Source: Lepus europaeus (taxonomy: Eukaryota > Chordata > Mammalia > Lagomorpha > Leporidae). From it: a stretch of 64,000 nucleotides of DNA. The stretch covers positions 8,246,001 through 8,310,000 of the forward strand of contig NW_026909196.1 of NCBI RefSeq assembly GCF_033115175.1. The letters run 5' to 3'. The position numbers and the translations under genes are program-made. The notes beneath the pieces are model-generated. The model did no database searches and was not told where the DNA came from. It saw only the letters and a list, made by a program, of their open reading frames with translations. Shown here one piece after another: positions 19,362 to 33,925 of the stretch. Each line of letters opens with the position of its first letter. Position 1 is the stretch's first letter.

Positions 19362-19899
19362 CCTTTTAGTTTTTGATGAGCTGTTTTTTGTTATCCACCA
19401 CCTCAGGTTGCTGGTTGCTCAGTTAAACAATTACCTTTAAATGTTTTGAACAAATGCCTCTAAGGATTGGGCCTCTTCATACCAAGTGAGCTCTGATTAG
19501 TTCAAATAGTCTTATAGGTAAATTCCTCCAAAGAACCATCATCCACGTCAGATAATGGCAGTGTTCTGGGGCTAAAGCTTTGACAGAACCATAACCCAGT
19601 TGACTTATTTCACAGTGTGGTTTTTCAAAGCTACCATGCAGTTGGAGAGAGAGGGATGGGTATAGGACAAGTTAAAATGCCATTGAGGCACTTTGACCAT
19701 TTTGAGTAGCTATTTTTCTGGTGTATATATGTTCCATAGATTGTACAGGCCTTTAGTTAGCTTTATGTGTTCTGAAAAAGTTGATTCTATAATTATTGTA
19801 AATTTTTCACTGATATGTGGGACAGAGAATTTTCTCAGAGACCTGAGCTTCTGCTTGCAAATTGCTGTGAAGCCTTAGGGTACAGCCCAGTTTGACCCC

Positions 19900-20999
<1,100 letters not shown>

Positions 21000-22711
21000 A
21001 TCCTAAGGAAAAACTTAAAAAAAAAAAGTACTGTAAAATGAAATTTCTACTCCATCATTTTTACTTTTTTTTAATAAAGATCAGTTCTATGGGTTGTAAA
21101 GATACATTGAGATAGATTTAAGGAATATTTTAATGAATCAATATATCCATGTATATATGTGAACCTTTTCCTATTATATTCTCTAAGTAGACACTTTATT
21201 TGTTATGTTACGGTTGAGCCAAAACAGTTAATCTTTGCATTTAAAGCAAACTACTGTGTTTTTCACATTTTATTGAGCCCAATAATTCTTTCCACAAGTA
21301 GACAAGCAAGGAAAAATTGTTGTACATTTTATGTTTCACATAGTTTAATCAGAGTGAGAACAGTTACTCAGTTGAAAACTTTTTATGCAGTAATGTATTG
21401 TTAGCCCAACAGATGTTCTATATCTATCCCTTATTTCATGATCTTCAAGGAGTTATACCTATAATAATTACATAAAAAAGGGGAAATGGAAAATAAACAC
21501 TGGACAACATGTGTACAAAATTCCCTCCCTACTCCTGTTATTTTACATGAGTGCTAATGTGTTTTGGCAAATAAGTTTTCAGTTGGGGCCTGCTAAGACA
21601 TGACAGTATTCATGAGTTATATCTTATATCTTATTTGGTTCTTGAACTTGTGGAATGCAGGATTCATATGTATTTTCAGTTTTTATTTTTTCCTCAAGTA
21701 ACACCAGTACTGCTTCACTATGGCCATCACTAGCTAATTTTTTTATATTTTCATAGTTCAGACTGGTGAAGATATTTGTGATTGAAATGCCAGATCCTGA
21801 AAGGGGCTAAATCTACTTTGAAATGAATCTGCAATCAGGATTTCAAAGCTTTTCTGATCATTTTAGTGATCTTTTATGACTAGACTTTTTCAGAAGTACT
21901 ACATAAAGAATTTTAGCATGTTTTTATAAATGCACAAATAAATGTAAGTACAGTGAGGTCCCCTACTATTTTATTAAAATAGCTTAAAATTTATAACAAA
22001 AATGAATCATTGTCATTAATATGTTAGTTAAGAACACATAAAGCTCATATTTGTTAGACTTACAAAATTATTTAAATGTATTTGCCTTTTATTTAACTCT
22101 ATTTAATAAAATGTATAAGTTAGCTAATCCCTGTTCTCTGATTTAAATCATTTTAAAAATCTTATCCCACCTCCTAAAACAAAAAGTTTTAATCATAAAT
22201 AGAAATTTAAGATTGTCAACCCTGTTTTTCAGAAGGATGACTGTTAATTGCACACAAACAACATGAAATGCATTTCCCCCTAGTTCTAATATTTCAGTCA
22301 AAATTCAGACTAACAGTGGCTAAGAGATAGGTCATTCACTTGCTGAGGTGCTCCAGTTCTTAAACTTCAGCTTCAAATTAATTAATGACCATGAAAAGAT
22401 GCAATAATCTACTGTTTTTCCCACATTGTCAAACAATCCATGACTTTATCGTAATTAGAATCAGGCCATATTTAAGAAGTATTATGGTTCACAGAATTTT
22501 TTAAATGTAATTAAAGGGAAGTGACATACATCTTTTGGGCCTTAGTGTGAGGAGATGAATCTAAAAATACTCCTAGTTGTACTTCTTTCTATTTAATTTT
22601 GTAAAATCTGTACAAAAGAAAATCATGAAATTACCTTAGTTGCTTTGTCATAAAAACCATTTGGTTGTATGGTAGCTATTACATAGCAAAATTTCTTCAA
22701 TTAACAACTAA
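21000..22711. other. AT-rich stretch, possibly retrocopied 3' UTR of GOLM2
   Basis: No gene and no recognised repeat. It follows the GOLM2 pseudogene stop directly and has an AATAAA at about 21073. No clear poly-A tail or target duplication was found to mark the retrocopy end. Confidence 0.35.
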
Positions 22712-23062
22712 GAATTTTTTTTAAGTTTTATTTATTTATTTGAAAGGCAGAGTTACAGAGAGAATGGAAGAGACAGAGAGAGAGAGAGGTCTTCCATTTA
22801 CTGGTTCACTCCCCAAATGGCCACAATGGCCAGAGCAAGGCTGAGCCAGGCTAAAGCTAGGAGCCAGGAGCTTCATCCTGCACTACCATTTGGCTGTCAA
22901 GGGCCCAAGTGCGTGAGCCCTCTTATGTTGCATTTCACAGACCATTAGCAAGGAGTTAGATTGGAGCTAGAGCTGCTGCCAGGGGGTTGAATTGGTGGCC
23001 ATGTGGGTGCTGGTGTCACAGGTGGCAGCTTTACTACACTACAACACCAGCACCAGCAGCCT
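22712..23062 (-). repeat. Older C-SINE, minus strand
   Basis: TTTATTTATTTGAAAGGCAG tail-side start and CAACACCAGCACCAGC head; diverged. Confidence 0.85.
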
Positions 23063-23130
23063 AGACATTTCATAACTGGAGAAATCCCAGACTAATTGAT
23101 AATATTTTTGACCGTATTAACTATGTGAAT

Positions 23131-23390
23131 CTTTTAAAAAAATATTTGTTTATTTGAAAAGCAGAGTTAGAGATGGAGGAGGCAGAGAAAGATCTTCCAT
23201 CTGTTCACTCCCCATTTGGCCACAACCACTGGGGCTGGGCCAGGCCAAAGCCAAGAGCTTCTTCTAGGTCTCCCATATGGGTGTCAGGGGCCTGGATCAG
23301 AAGTAGAGCAGCTGGGACACTTACTGGCACCCATATGGGATGCCAGTGTCACAGAGGATTGCTTAATCTCCTATGCGACAACAACTACCC
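23131..23390 (-). repeat. Older C-SINE, minus strand, partial
   Basis: AAATATTTGTTTATTTGAAA start, middle shortened, ends near CTATGCGACAACAAC. Confidence 0.8.
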
Positions 23391-23549
23391 TATGTGAATC
23401 AACATTCTACAATCTGTTTTAGACATACTGTTTTTATGTTTTACTTCTGCCTTAAGCTTTCAGGTTTTCTTGATGTATTTTTTGCCCTAATTTAGTGTTA
23501 AGTTGATGGAAATCATCTCTTGCTGGGTTCTGATAAATTAAAAATTGAA

Positions 23550-23825
23550 AAAAGAGGCTATTTATCTCTTTATGAAAGACAGAATCTTCCATCCACTGGT
23601 TCATTCCTCAAATGGTTGCAACAGCCAGGAGCCAGGAACTCCATCCTGGTTGCCCACATGGATGGCAGGGACCCAAGTGCTTGAGCCATTGTCTTCTCTC
23701 TTCTAGGTGCATTAGCAGGAAGCTGGATCAGAAGCAGAATACCCAGCACTCAAACCTGAACTCTAGTATGGAGTGTAGGCATCCTAAGTAGCGGCTTAAC
23801 CTGATGGACCACAACATCCACCCCT
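23550..23825 (-). repeat. Older C-SINE, minus strand
   Basis: Recognised by CTTCCATCCACTGGTTCATT and GGCTTAACCTGATGGACCAC; heavily diverged. Confidence 0.8.
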
Positions 23826-24164
23826 GAAGTCATCTGGAATCTTTTCTTTAATTTTTCTTTAATTTGTGGCTTGTAATTTTTTCTTCCAGCGTCTTTAATA
23901 TTCATGATTCCTTGAATGGTGTTTTGCTACTTTTCTTTTCTCAATCCCCTTGTGTTCAAGGAAGTTTCTGTCTCTAATAACTTCAATTTCCACCCAGATG
24001 GGCAATGATTCTCAAATTCTGTCCTCATCCTAGAGCTTCCTTCTGCATTCTGAAATAATGTTTCCTGGCAATTCTGCCTTATTTTCCAGAGAATCTTAAT
24101 GTTTCCATATGAACAGTTCTGTCTCACTAAAACTTTTTTAAAAAAATGTAAAATGTCATCCTAC

Positions 24165-24416
24165 TTTAAAACATATTTTATTTACTTAAAAGGCAGGGTG
24201 ACAAAGAGAAAGGGAGAGACAAAGAGAGAAAGAGATCTTCCGTTCTTTGGTTCACTCTCTCAAATGGCCGCTACAGCCAGGGATAGGCCAGGCTGAAGCC
24301 AGGAGCCTCAGACTGAGTGTCCCGTGTCGGTGGCAAGAGTCCAACCAAGTATGTGGGCCATCATCTAGTGCTTTTCCAGGCACATTAGTAGGGAGCTGGA
24401 TTAGAAGCAGAACTAG
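24165..24416 (-). repeat. Older C-SINE, minus strand, truncated
   Basis: ATTTTATTTACTTAAAAGGC start. It is cut at 24416, where a younger plus-strand C-SINE begins; its head does not reappear after that copy. Confidence 0.8.
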
Positions 24417-24749
24417 GCCGGCACCGTGGCTTAACAGGCTAATCCTCCACCTTGCGGCACCGGCACACCAGGTTCTAGTCCCTGTTGGGGTGCCGGATTC
24501 TATCCCGGTTGCCCCTCTTCCAGGCCAGCTCTCTGCTATGGCCCGGGAAGGCCTTGGAGGATGGCCCAAGTCCTTGGGCCCTGCACCCGCATGGGAGACC
24601 AGGAGAAGCACCTGGCTCCTGGCTTCGGATAAGCGAGATGCGTGGGCCTCAGCAGCCATTGGAGGGTGAACCAACGGTAAAGGAAGACCTTTCTCCCTCC
24701 CTCTCTCTCTCTCTCACTGTCTAACTCTGCCTGTCAAAAAAAAAAAAGA
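24417..24749 (+). repeat. C-SINE, plus strand
   Basis: GGCCGGCACCGTGGCTTAAC head, then the standard body, (TC)n and a poly-A tail. Young. With the copy at 24165-24416 it makes an inverted SINE pair only 75 bases upstream of the KRAB-A exon. Confidence 0.95.
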
Positions 24750-24793
24750 GTACATAGGAAAAGTAGTGATTTTTCAAAGATTTCCAATTCTAA

Positions 24794-24976
<183 letters not shown>

Positions 24977-25007
24977 TAGAATATATATCCTTTCTTTTTC
25001 TGTTAAC

Positions 25008-25326
25008 TTTTTTTAAAAAAATATTATTTATTTATTCGAAAGGTAAAATTGGAGAGAGGGAGAGGCAGAGGCAGAGAGCAAGAAGTCTTCCATCTGCTGA
25101 TTCACTCCTAAAATGGCCACAAAGGCCAGGGCTGGGCCAGTGCAAAGCCAGGAGTCAAGATCTTTGTCCTAGCATCACACATGGGTGCAGGGGCCCAAGC
25201 ACTTTTCCAGGCACATTAGCACAGAGCTGGATCAGAAGTGGAGCAGCCAGGACTAGTTCTAGTACCCATATGGGATGCCAGCACTTTAAGCGACAGCTTA
25301 ACCTGCTATGCCACAATGTTGGCCCC
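25008..25326 (-). repeat. Older C-SINE, minus strand
   Basis: ATTATTTATTTATTCGAAAG start, TGCCACAATGTTGGCCCC head; lies in the intron between the KRAB-A and KRAB-B exons. Confidence 0.87.
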
Positions 25327-25531
25327 AATATACATCCTTTTTAAAAATTATCATGACATATGGGCCCTTATAGAGATGAATATTGTACTGGCTTTGAATT
25401 AAGAGGTCTAAGGTTAAGAGACAAAAATGATGGTTTTATCCCATTGAAAACTTTGCCATGTTTTTGAATCTTCAGAATCCCAAAAGCCCATGAATCTCAT
25501 CTATATATATTCTCAATTATTCTGTTTATAG

Positions 25532-25627
25532 GATATTGTGTTACCAAACCTGATGTGATATTCAAATTGGAACAAGGTGAAAAGCTGTGGTCCTTGGAGG
25601 ACAAATTGCTAAACCAGCAGGAACCAG
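25532..25627 (+). CDS. KRAB-B box exon
   Basis: 96 bp between a TTTATAG acceptor and a GTGAGT donor. It reads GYCVTKPDVIFKLEQGEKLW, then SLEDKLLNQQEP, a typical KRAB-B box (KP..I..LEQGE.LW). The phase joins the KRAB-A exon exactly. KRAB-B strengthens binding of KRAB-A to the corepressor. The exon is open. The following exon in a normal gene would hold the spacer and zinc fingers; here that region is degraded (29794-31090). Confidence 0.87.
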
Positions 25628-25689
25628 GTGAGTGAACACTGACAGAAAGAGATCTGGGGTTGTTTGATCTTAGAAGAACACTTTTGTTA

Positions 25690-26400
25690 GTTTATTTTTT
25701 TAATTATTGAAATAGTTATTGAAATATAATGCATGTATCATATACTTCCTTATTTAAAGTGCAAAGTTCAGTGACTTGGCATATGCACAAATTTATACAA
25801 ACATCACCACAGTCAATTTTCATCACTTCCGAAAGTAACCTGTATCTTTCAGTTATCACCCTTCTAATCCCTAGCCTCTCTGGTCCTAAGCAATTACTAA
25901 TGTCCTTCTGTCTCTACATTTGCCTATTCTGGACATTTCATATAAATGGAATTATATAACATTTGATCATTTATTACTGGTTTCTTTTGCTTAGTTTACA
26001 AGATTGATATGTATCAGTACTTCATCCTTTTGTGGCCAGATAATATAACACTGTATGGACATACCACATTTTGTTTGCCTATTCATTAGCGATTTGCCTT
26101 TTGGCTGTTGTGAATAAAGCTGATATAAACATTCATTTACATGTTTCTATATGGATATATGTTTTTATTTTTCTTAAGTATATACTTAGGATGAAACTGC
26201 TGGGTGATACAGCACCTCTTTGCTTATATCTTTGAGGACCTAATTTTTCTGATTTATACACATCCTCACCATAGTAGGAGATTTTATTCCAACCATTCTT
26301 ATGGATATTAAGTGGTCCCCTTGTGGTTTTGATTTATATTTCTGTTAGTCTGCTGGAGCTTTCATAATAAAATACCATAAGCTGAGTGGCTTAAACAACA
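25690..26400 (-). repeat. Ancient L1 fragment, antisense
   Basis: TCTGGACATTTCATATAAAT, then CATACCACATTTTGTTTGCC and GTGAATAAAGCTGATATAAA are antisense landmarks of old mammal-wide L1 3' regions. Confidence 0.7.
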
Positions 26401-26485
26401 GAAATGTATTTCTTACAGTTGTATAGGCTGAAATTCCAAGATTAAGGTGCCAGTAGGTTGATTTCTGATAAGGCCTCTCTTTTTC

Positions 26486-26820
26486 TTTTCTTTTTGAAAG
26501 ACTTTATTTATATATTTGAGAGGCAGAGTTACAGATGGTGAGAGGGAGAGACAGAGAGGAAGGTCCTCCATCCATTGGTTCACTCCCCAAGGGGCTGCAA
26601 TGGCCAGAGCTGAGCCAATCCAAAGCCAAGAACCAGGATCTTCCTCCAGGTTTCCCATGTAGGTGCAAGGGCCCAAGTACTTGGGCCATCTCCCACTGCT
26701 TTTCCAGGCCATAGCAGGGAGCTGGATCAGAAGAGGAGCAGCTGGGACTAGATCCGGCGCCCATATGGGATGCTGATACTGCAGGTGGAGGATTAACCTA
26801 CTGTACCATAGCACCAGCCC
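26486..26820 (-). repeat. C-SINE, minus strand
   Basis: TTTATTTATATATTTGAGAG start, CCATAGCACCAGCCCC head, flanked by aggcctct-type repeats on both sides (about 26471 and 26822), a likely target duplication. Confidence 0.9.
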
Positions 26821-27071
26821 CAGGCCTCTTTTTCAATTCTACAGTCACCTTCAGACTGTGCCTTCATATGGCCTTTTCCTTATGCACATGCAGTTGAAGA
26901 GAAAGAATATCCTAGTGTTTCTTCCTTTACTTACAAGAACTCCTGTCCTGTAAGTTAAACCCCACACTTATGACCTCATTTAAAACCATACTTCCTCATT
27001 ACACATGAGGGTTAGGGCAATAACATGAAATTGGGGAGGAGACATAGTTCAGTCCATAAAAATCTACTGGA

Positions 27072-27399
27072 TCAGCCAGTACCATGGCTCACTTGGCTAG
27101 TCCTCTGCCTGCGACACCGGCACCCTGGGTTCTAGTCCCGGTTGGGGCGCCGGATTCTGTCCTGGTTGCTCCTCTTCCAGTCCAGCTCTCTGCTATGGCC
27201 CAGGAAGGCAGTGGAGGATGGCCCAAGTGCTTGGGCCCTGCACCTGCATGGGAGACCAGGAGGAAGCACCTGGCTCCTGGCTCGGATCAGCGCAGCACAT
27301 TGGCCGTAATGGCCATTTGGGGAGTGAACCAACAGAAGGAAGACCTTTTTCTCTGTCTCTCTCTCTCTCACTGTCTAACTCTGCCTGTCAAAAAAAAAA
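27072..27399 (+). repeat. C-SINE, plus strand
   Basis: Head GATCAGCCAGTACCATGGC, standard body, poly-A. An aaaaatctac target duplication flanks it (about 27059 and 27393). Confidence 0.92.
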
Positions 27400-27879
27400 T
27401 CTACCTGATCACTTAGGACAGCAGTGACCTTTTTATATGCATATTAGCCTTTGTCTATGCTATTAAGCAATCTTGGGAATTTTCAAGTTACATTTTTAAA
27501 TTATTTATTAAAAGAAAGTAAAATTATCAGAATTATTAGGAATAAAGCATACTTACGGAACATTTTTGTTATGGAGAAATATAAATAAAGGGCATAACAT
27601 AAAGGTTGACATAATTTACATCAAGTCTATCTTCCAGTCAATGCAAATAATTGGATTAGTTGAAAACAATATCTCTAAATAAGTGACTTAGAAAAATTGT
27701 AATGAAAGATGTTGAATTAATAAAATAATTTAGGACTCATGTCCTGTTATTAAGATTTTAACTTAGGGAATAAGTGCATTAAATGAAGAGTCCCTTTTAG
27801 CTCAAGAGCACAGATTAGAGAAAACCTTTAAGTATTTTAATGACTAAACCGAAAAGTACGCCAGTGTTCATAAAATAAT

Positions 27880-28275
27880 GGAAAGAGAATTGGAAATGAA
27901 AAAAAAACTGGTTTTAAATTGGAAATGGCATAGAAAATTAATTAATTAAAAAATTATGTAGGATCTCTGTATTTAATGTGCTGCACACTATTATTTAATG
28001 CTATAACTAGTACTCCAATAGTATTTTTTAAATTTTGTGTTGCTATATGGGAGCAAACTGTTGAAATCTTTACCTAATATATACTAAACTGATCTTCTGT
28101 ATATAAAGAGAATCGAAAATGAATCTTGATGTGAATGGAAGGGGAGAGGGAGCGGGAAAGGGGAGGGTTGCCAGTGGGAGGGAAGTTATGGGAGGGGGGA
28201 AGCCATTGTAACCCATAAGCTGTACTTTGGAAATGTGTATTCATTAAATAAAAGTTTAATAAATAAAAAAAAATA
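27880..28275 (+). mobile_element. 5'-truncated L1 3' end, plus strand
   Basis: Matches the last 350-400 bases of the full-length L1 at 32-39 kb, including GAATGGAAGGGGAGAGGGAG and the TAAAAGTTTAATAAATAAAA tail. Its start lies within the duplicated part of the 3' UTR, so it belongs to the same subfamily. Confidence 0.88.
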
Positions 28276-28828
28276 ATGGAATTCTAACGACCTAAAACTC
28301 AGTAGAATTAGGAACTCATACTGTCTCCTCAAATAAGGAACTCATAACTCTGTCTCACCTGAACATTAAATAAACACCCCTACAGAAGGTATTAGTGACA
28401 TTTTTATTAAAGTGGACCATACATTCCATTGTATGCCATCTGCAAAAAACAAACCTTTCAAGTTCCTACAAAATAATCATACAATATTGAAAATATAAAT
28501 TTTAAAGAGAGAATCACCACAAATATTACTTGAACATAGTTTGTAAAATCTAGAAATTAATAATTGAGTAAACAAAAACACATGAAAAAAATTTCTAAGT
28601 TATCTTTTAAACATTGTATAAAAGGAAATCAAAACCAAATTTATGTAATACTTAAGAAATTATAAATGTAACTGCAAATTAGAAACCTTCAAATGCAGCC
28701 AAATTAGTGAGCATTGATTAAGCAGGAACAGTAACAAAAGTACATTGATGAAAACAGAAGACTTTGAAAGTAGAATCAGAAATTATTACATTGTAAACTG
28801 AGAAACAGAATGTTCTTAGAATAAAAAA
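28276..28828. other. AT-rich intronic sequence
   Basis: No gene or repeat recognised. Confidence 0.4.
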
Positions 28829-29165
28829 TGAGCTGACATTGTTGTGCAGCAGTAAAAGCCACCACCTGCAACACTGGCATCCCATACAGGTGCTGGTTCA
28901 TTTCTCAGCTGCTCCTCTTCCAAACCAACTCCCTACTGATAGCTTGGGAAAAGCAGTGGAAGATGGCCCAAGTGTTTGAGCCTCTGCTACCCATCCAGGT
29001 GGGAAACCCAGATGAACCTCCTGGCTCTGAGCTTCCACCTGGCCCAGCCGTCACCACTGAAACCATCTGGGGAGTGAGCCAGCAGATGGAACATGTCTCT
29101 TTCTCTGTCTCTCCCCCTTTCCTTGTAATTCTGAATTTCAAATCAGTAAATGTGTTCAAAAAAGA
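28829..29165 (+). repeat. Older C-SINE, plus strand
   Basis: TGTTGTGCAGCAGTAAAAGC head region, AGATGGCCCAAGTGTTTGAG body, TTTCAAATCAGTAAATGTG tail. Confidence 0.8.
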
Positions 29166-29610
29166 ATAAAAAACAAAAAATAGATGACAGACAAAAAAAG
29201 GAATCATCTACATATCTATCCTTAAACTATAATCTTGATTAACTTATTAATTAGAATTAGGTTTTGGAATTAGGCAGTTTTCTTATCTTCTTTATTGATT
29301 TAAAAATGACCTTTTTAATCCTCACAAAACAAGTATTGAAGCATTTTAAGGGGCTATGTTGAATTTATAAATCAAATTAAGGAGAATTGTCATCTTAGAA
29401 TTTAGAATTTAGTTTCCCAGTCCATAAACAAAATATACCTCCCACTTATTTAGGATTTCTTTCATTAATGTCTTGTGGTTTTCAGTATACTATACCAAGG
29501 CTTTGGTGCTATGATAAATGATACTGTTTCTCTCATTTCAGATTCCAGTTGATTTGTTCACAGGTGTAAGATTGTTTGTAGACCACATATTCTGCCCTTG
29601 TTAAAAATTC

Positions 29611-31090
<1,480 letters not shown>

Positions 31091-31494
31091 AGAATTTGGG
31101 AAGTCCTGAATTAGTTCAAGTGTTATTAGGTAACAGAGAGTGGGGGAACTCATGTCATGAAGATGGATAAATGGTGCTACATAACAAACATGGTAGAATG
31201 CACAGTGAAAGAAGCTTGAGCACGGAACTGGATTCTCCATTTTACATCTTTACAAGTTGGTTTTCTTTTTTCCCATGCATTAAGTTTGTAGTCTGTTGAG
31301 CTCTTACAGCTGTAGTCTATTAAATGCATATATTTGATCAATTCTTTGTCCAAGTAGGTTGAAATCTTTTGCATATATGTCCAAAAACTAGAAGGGATCA
31401 ACTTATTGTATGTGAGAGACTTAACATGAGGAGAAAACTTTGTATTAACATCTTGAATAGTCAGAAGCCTTCTTTAAAAATCAGGGAGGTTTAG
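31091..31494. other. Downstream flank of the zinc-finger exon
   Basis: Probable former 3' UTR; no coding sequence or repeat recognised. Confidence 0.35.
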
Positions 31495-31775
31495 GGGTAG
31501 GCCTTGTCATGCAGTGGGTTAAGCCACTGCGTGGGATCCTGGCACCCCATATAATAGCCTGCTCAAGTCCTGTCTGCTTGCAATCCTGCTCCCTGCTAAT
31601 TCTCCTGGGAAAGCAGCAGAAGATGGCCCAAGTGTTGGGCTGCTTTCTCCTACACAGGAGACCCAGATGGAGTTCCCAGCTCCTGCCTTTGGCCTTGCCT
31701 ATCCCTGGCCATTGCAGCCATCTGGGGAGTAATCCAGTGGATGGAAAAAATGTTCAATAAATATATCTTTTAAAG
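31495..31775 (+). repeat. Older C-SINE, plus strand
   Basis: GCAGTGGGTTAAGCCACTGC head, AGATGGCCCAAGTGTTGGGC body and a short A-rich tail. Confidence 0.85.
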
Positions 31776-32071
31776 AATCAGGTAGGACTCAGGGAGAACA
31801 GAAGACTTTATAAAAGTGAGCTGCATTAAACATCAAGTAATTATAGTAAAATTCTATATGTTGTATAAATGACTTTTTTTCCACCTGTTTTCAGAAAATA
31901 ATTTTCTGAGAAGATTTGTCAATCTCAGAATCAAGGATAAAATTACTAAGAACTGATGTACTAAAACAAGTACTTTCATATGATATCAAAAATTCTATAT
32001 AAAATTACAAGAAAATACTTACAGACAAATTCACTGTAAAAAAGTCTTTAAAGTGAAAAAAAATCACTTGA

Positions 32072-32582
32072 GGGGGCGGAGCCAAGATGGCGGATAGTGA
32101 GGACATGCGCCTTAGTTTGGGAAAATAAAGTTTCATAAAAGTGGAATTACTGTAGCCTCAGGAAAAGACTCAAGAAAAAAACTGCAGAGGAAACGCTTCC
32201 GGATCTAGTGGATGTGAAACAGAGGACTTACAGGGAGCCCACCGCGTGGAAAACCAACCAAGACGAGCCGAGCGGCGGGAGACGAGCCAGAGCCACAGAA
32301 TCTCGCCAGCGTGGGAACCGGAGGGGGGTAAGACAAAGACCTCAGAAACCTGAGACATTGGGGGGGGGGGACAAGGGCCTCTCCCTTCACTCACCAAGCA
32401 AAACAAAGAGCACCGCGATTTTACATATGTAAAGAGCAGCCAAACTCAGTAACTTTAGCGAAACTGGAGAACACATTGAGGGCTGCATAAACTCGTTGTG
32501 TGGTCCCAGGGGTAGATAAAACGAATACTCACAGAGGCCAGATTTCAACTACCCTCAACTCCACTCCCAACTGAGTCAAAAA

Positions 32583-32614
<32 letters not shown>

Positions 32615-32870
32615 CCAGCAAGGAGCAAGTGAGTGAGCAATCTGGGAGAGTGTCTCTTTACACAGCCTTAAACCTGAAGAATCAAGCATAGCTCTCTGGC
32701 CACACCCATCACAGTCCCTAAGGCTCCAACAAAGCAGACAGCTCACTTAGAGGAATAGTATAACGAGAAAAAAAAACACCACAGCAAAAAAAAAAAAAAC
32801 ACCATAAGTTATCTCCAACATGCCAAACAACAAACATAGAAGCTGAGGTAACAAGAGCAAGGAAGACACT
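32072..32870 (+). promoter_or_regulatory. L1-1 5' UTR with internal promoter and (GA)n tract
   Basis: GC-rich start, a short G run near 32360, and an (AG)n tract at 32592-32613. L1 5' UTRs hold the internal RNA polymerase II promoter. The same UTR on L1-2 carries a much longer (AG)n (59605-59657). Confidence 0.75.
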
Positions 32871-33857
32871 ATGACGCCCCCAAGTGAACAAGACACGCCA
32901 ATGCAAGATTATGAAGATGAAGAGATAGAGGAAATGCAAGAAGCAGATCTCAAAAAATTGATAAGAACATTAAGAAGTTCTCAAAAACAAATTCTTGAAC
33001 TACAGAAATCCTTAATGGACAAGATAGAAAATCTCTCCCGTGAAAATGAAATATTAAGGAGGAATCAAAATGAAATGAAACAACTAGTAGAACAGGAAAC
33101 TGAGATAGTGACAAAAAACCACAAGGAAATGAAGAACTCAATAGATCAAATGGCAAACACATTAGAGAGCCTTATAAACAGAATGGGTGAAGCAGAAGAG
33201 AGAATATCGGAATTAGAAGACAGAGCACAGGAAAGGAAACAGTCAAATCAAAGAAAAGAAGAAGAAATCAGAAATCTAAAAAATACTGTCAGGAATCTAC
33301 AGGATACTATTAAAAAACCCAACATTCGGGTTCTAGGAGTTCCTGAAGGCATGGAGAGGGAGAAAGGATTAGAAGGCCTTTTTAGTGAGATACTAGCAGA
33401 AAATTTCCCAGGTTTGGAGAAGGACAGAGACATCCTAGTACAGGAAGCTCGTAGAACCCCCAATAAACATGATCAAAAGAGATCCTCACCACGGCACGTC
33501 GTAATCAAACTCACCACAGTGAAACACAAAGAAAAGATCCTAAAATGTGCAAGAGAGAAACGCCAGATTACTCTCAGAGGATCTCCAATTAGACTTACAG
33601 CTGACTTCTCATCAGAAACCCTACAAGCCAGGAGAGAATGGCGAGATATAGCCCAGGTACTAAGAGAGAAAAACTGCCAGCCCAGAATATTATATCCTGC
33701 AAAGCTCTCATTTATGAATGAAGGTGAAATAAAGACCTTTCACAGCAAACAGAAATTGAAAGAATTTGTCGCCACTCATCCAGCCCTGCAAAAGATGCTT
33801 AAAGATGTGTTACATACAGAAACACAGAAACACGGTAACCAATATGAAAGAAGGTAA
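32871..33857 (+). CDS. L1 ORF1 protein (intact, 328 residues)
   Basis: Open from ATG 32871 to TAA 33857. Residues ~1-45 are acidic, ~45-145 form a long heptad coiled coil (trimerisation, with ENLSRENEILRRNQNEMKQL), ~150-240 are the RNA-recognition-like domain (IRVLGVPEG, then a basic RHVVIKLTTVKHKEKILKCA stretch), and the rest is the C-terminal domain (RREWRDIAQVL, ILYPAKLSF, F.S.QKLKEF). It is an RNA-binding nucleic-acid chaperone that coats L1 RNA in cytoplasmic particles. Length fits the family. It is the only long, wholly intact frame of a known family in the window. Confidence 0.92.
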   Translation: MTPPSEQDTPMQDYEDEEIEEMQEADLKKLIRTLRSSQKQILELQKSLMDKIENLSRENEILRRNQNEMKQLVEQETEIVTKNHKEMKNSIDQMANTLESLINRMGEAEERISELEDRAQERKQSNQRKEEEIRNLKNTVRNLQDTIKKPNIRVLGVPEGMEREKGLEGLFSEILAENFPGLEKDRDILVQEARRTPNKHDQKRSSPRHVVIKLTTVKHKEKILKCAREKRQITLRGSPIRLTADFSSETLQARREWRDIAQVLREKNCQPRILYPAKLSFMNEGEIKTFHSKQKLKEFVATHPALQKMLKDVLHTETQKHGNQYERR

Positions 33858-33925
33858 AGGAAGGAAACCTCACAGCAAAAGATCACAAGAATCTCAAACC
33901 AGATATTAGAAAATATCTTTGGCAA

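Noticed and set aside
24247-24674. Open frames of 140 codons on both strands
   Set aside because: They fall entirely within C-SINE sequence; the same frames recur at other SINEs (13.8, 19.1, 27.1 kb).
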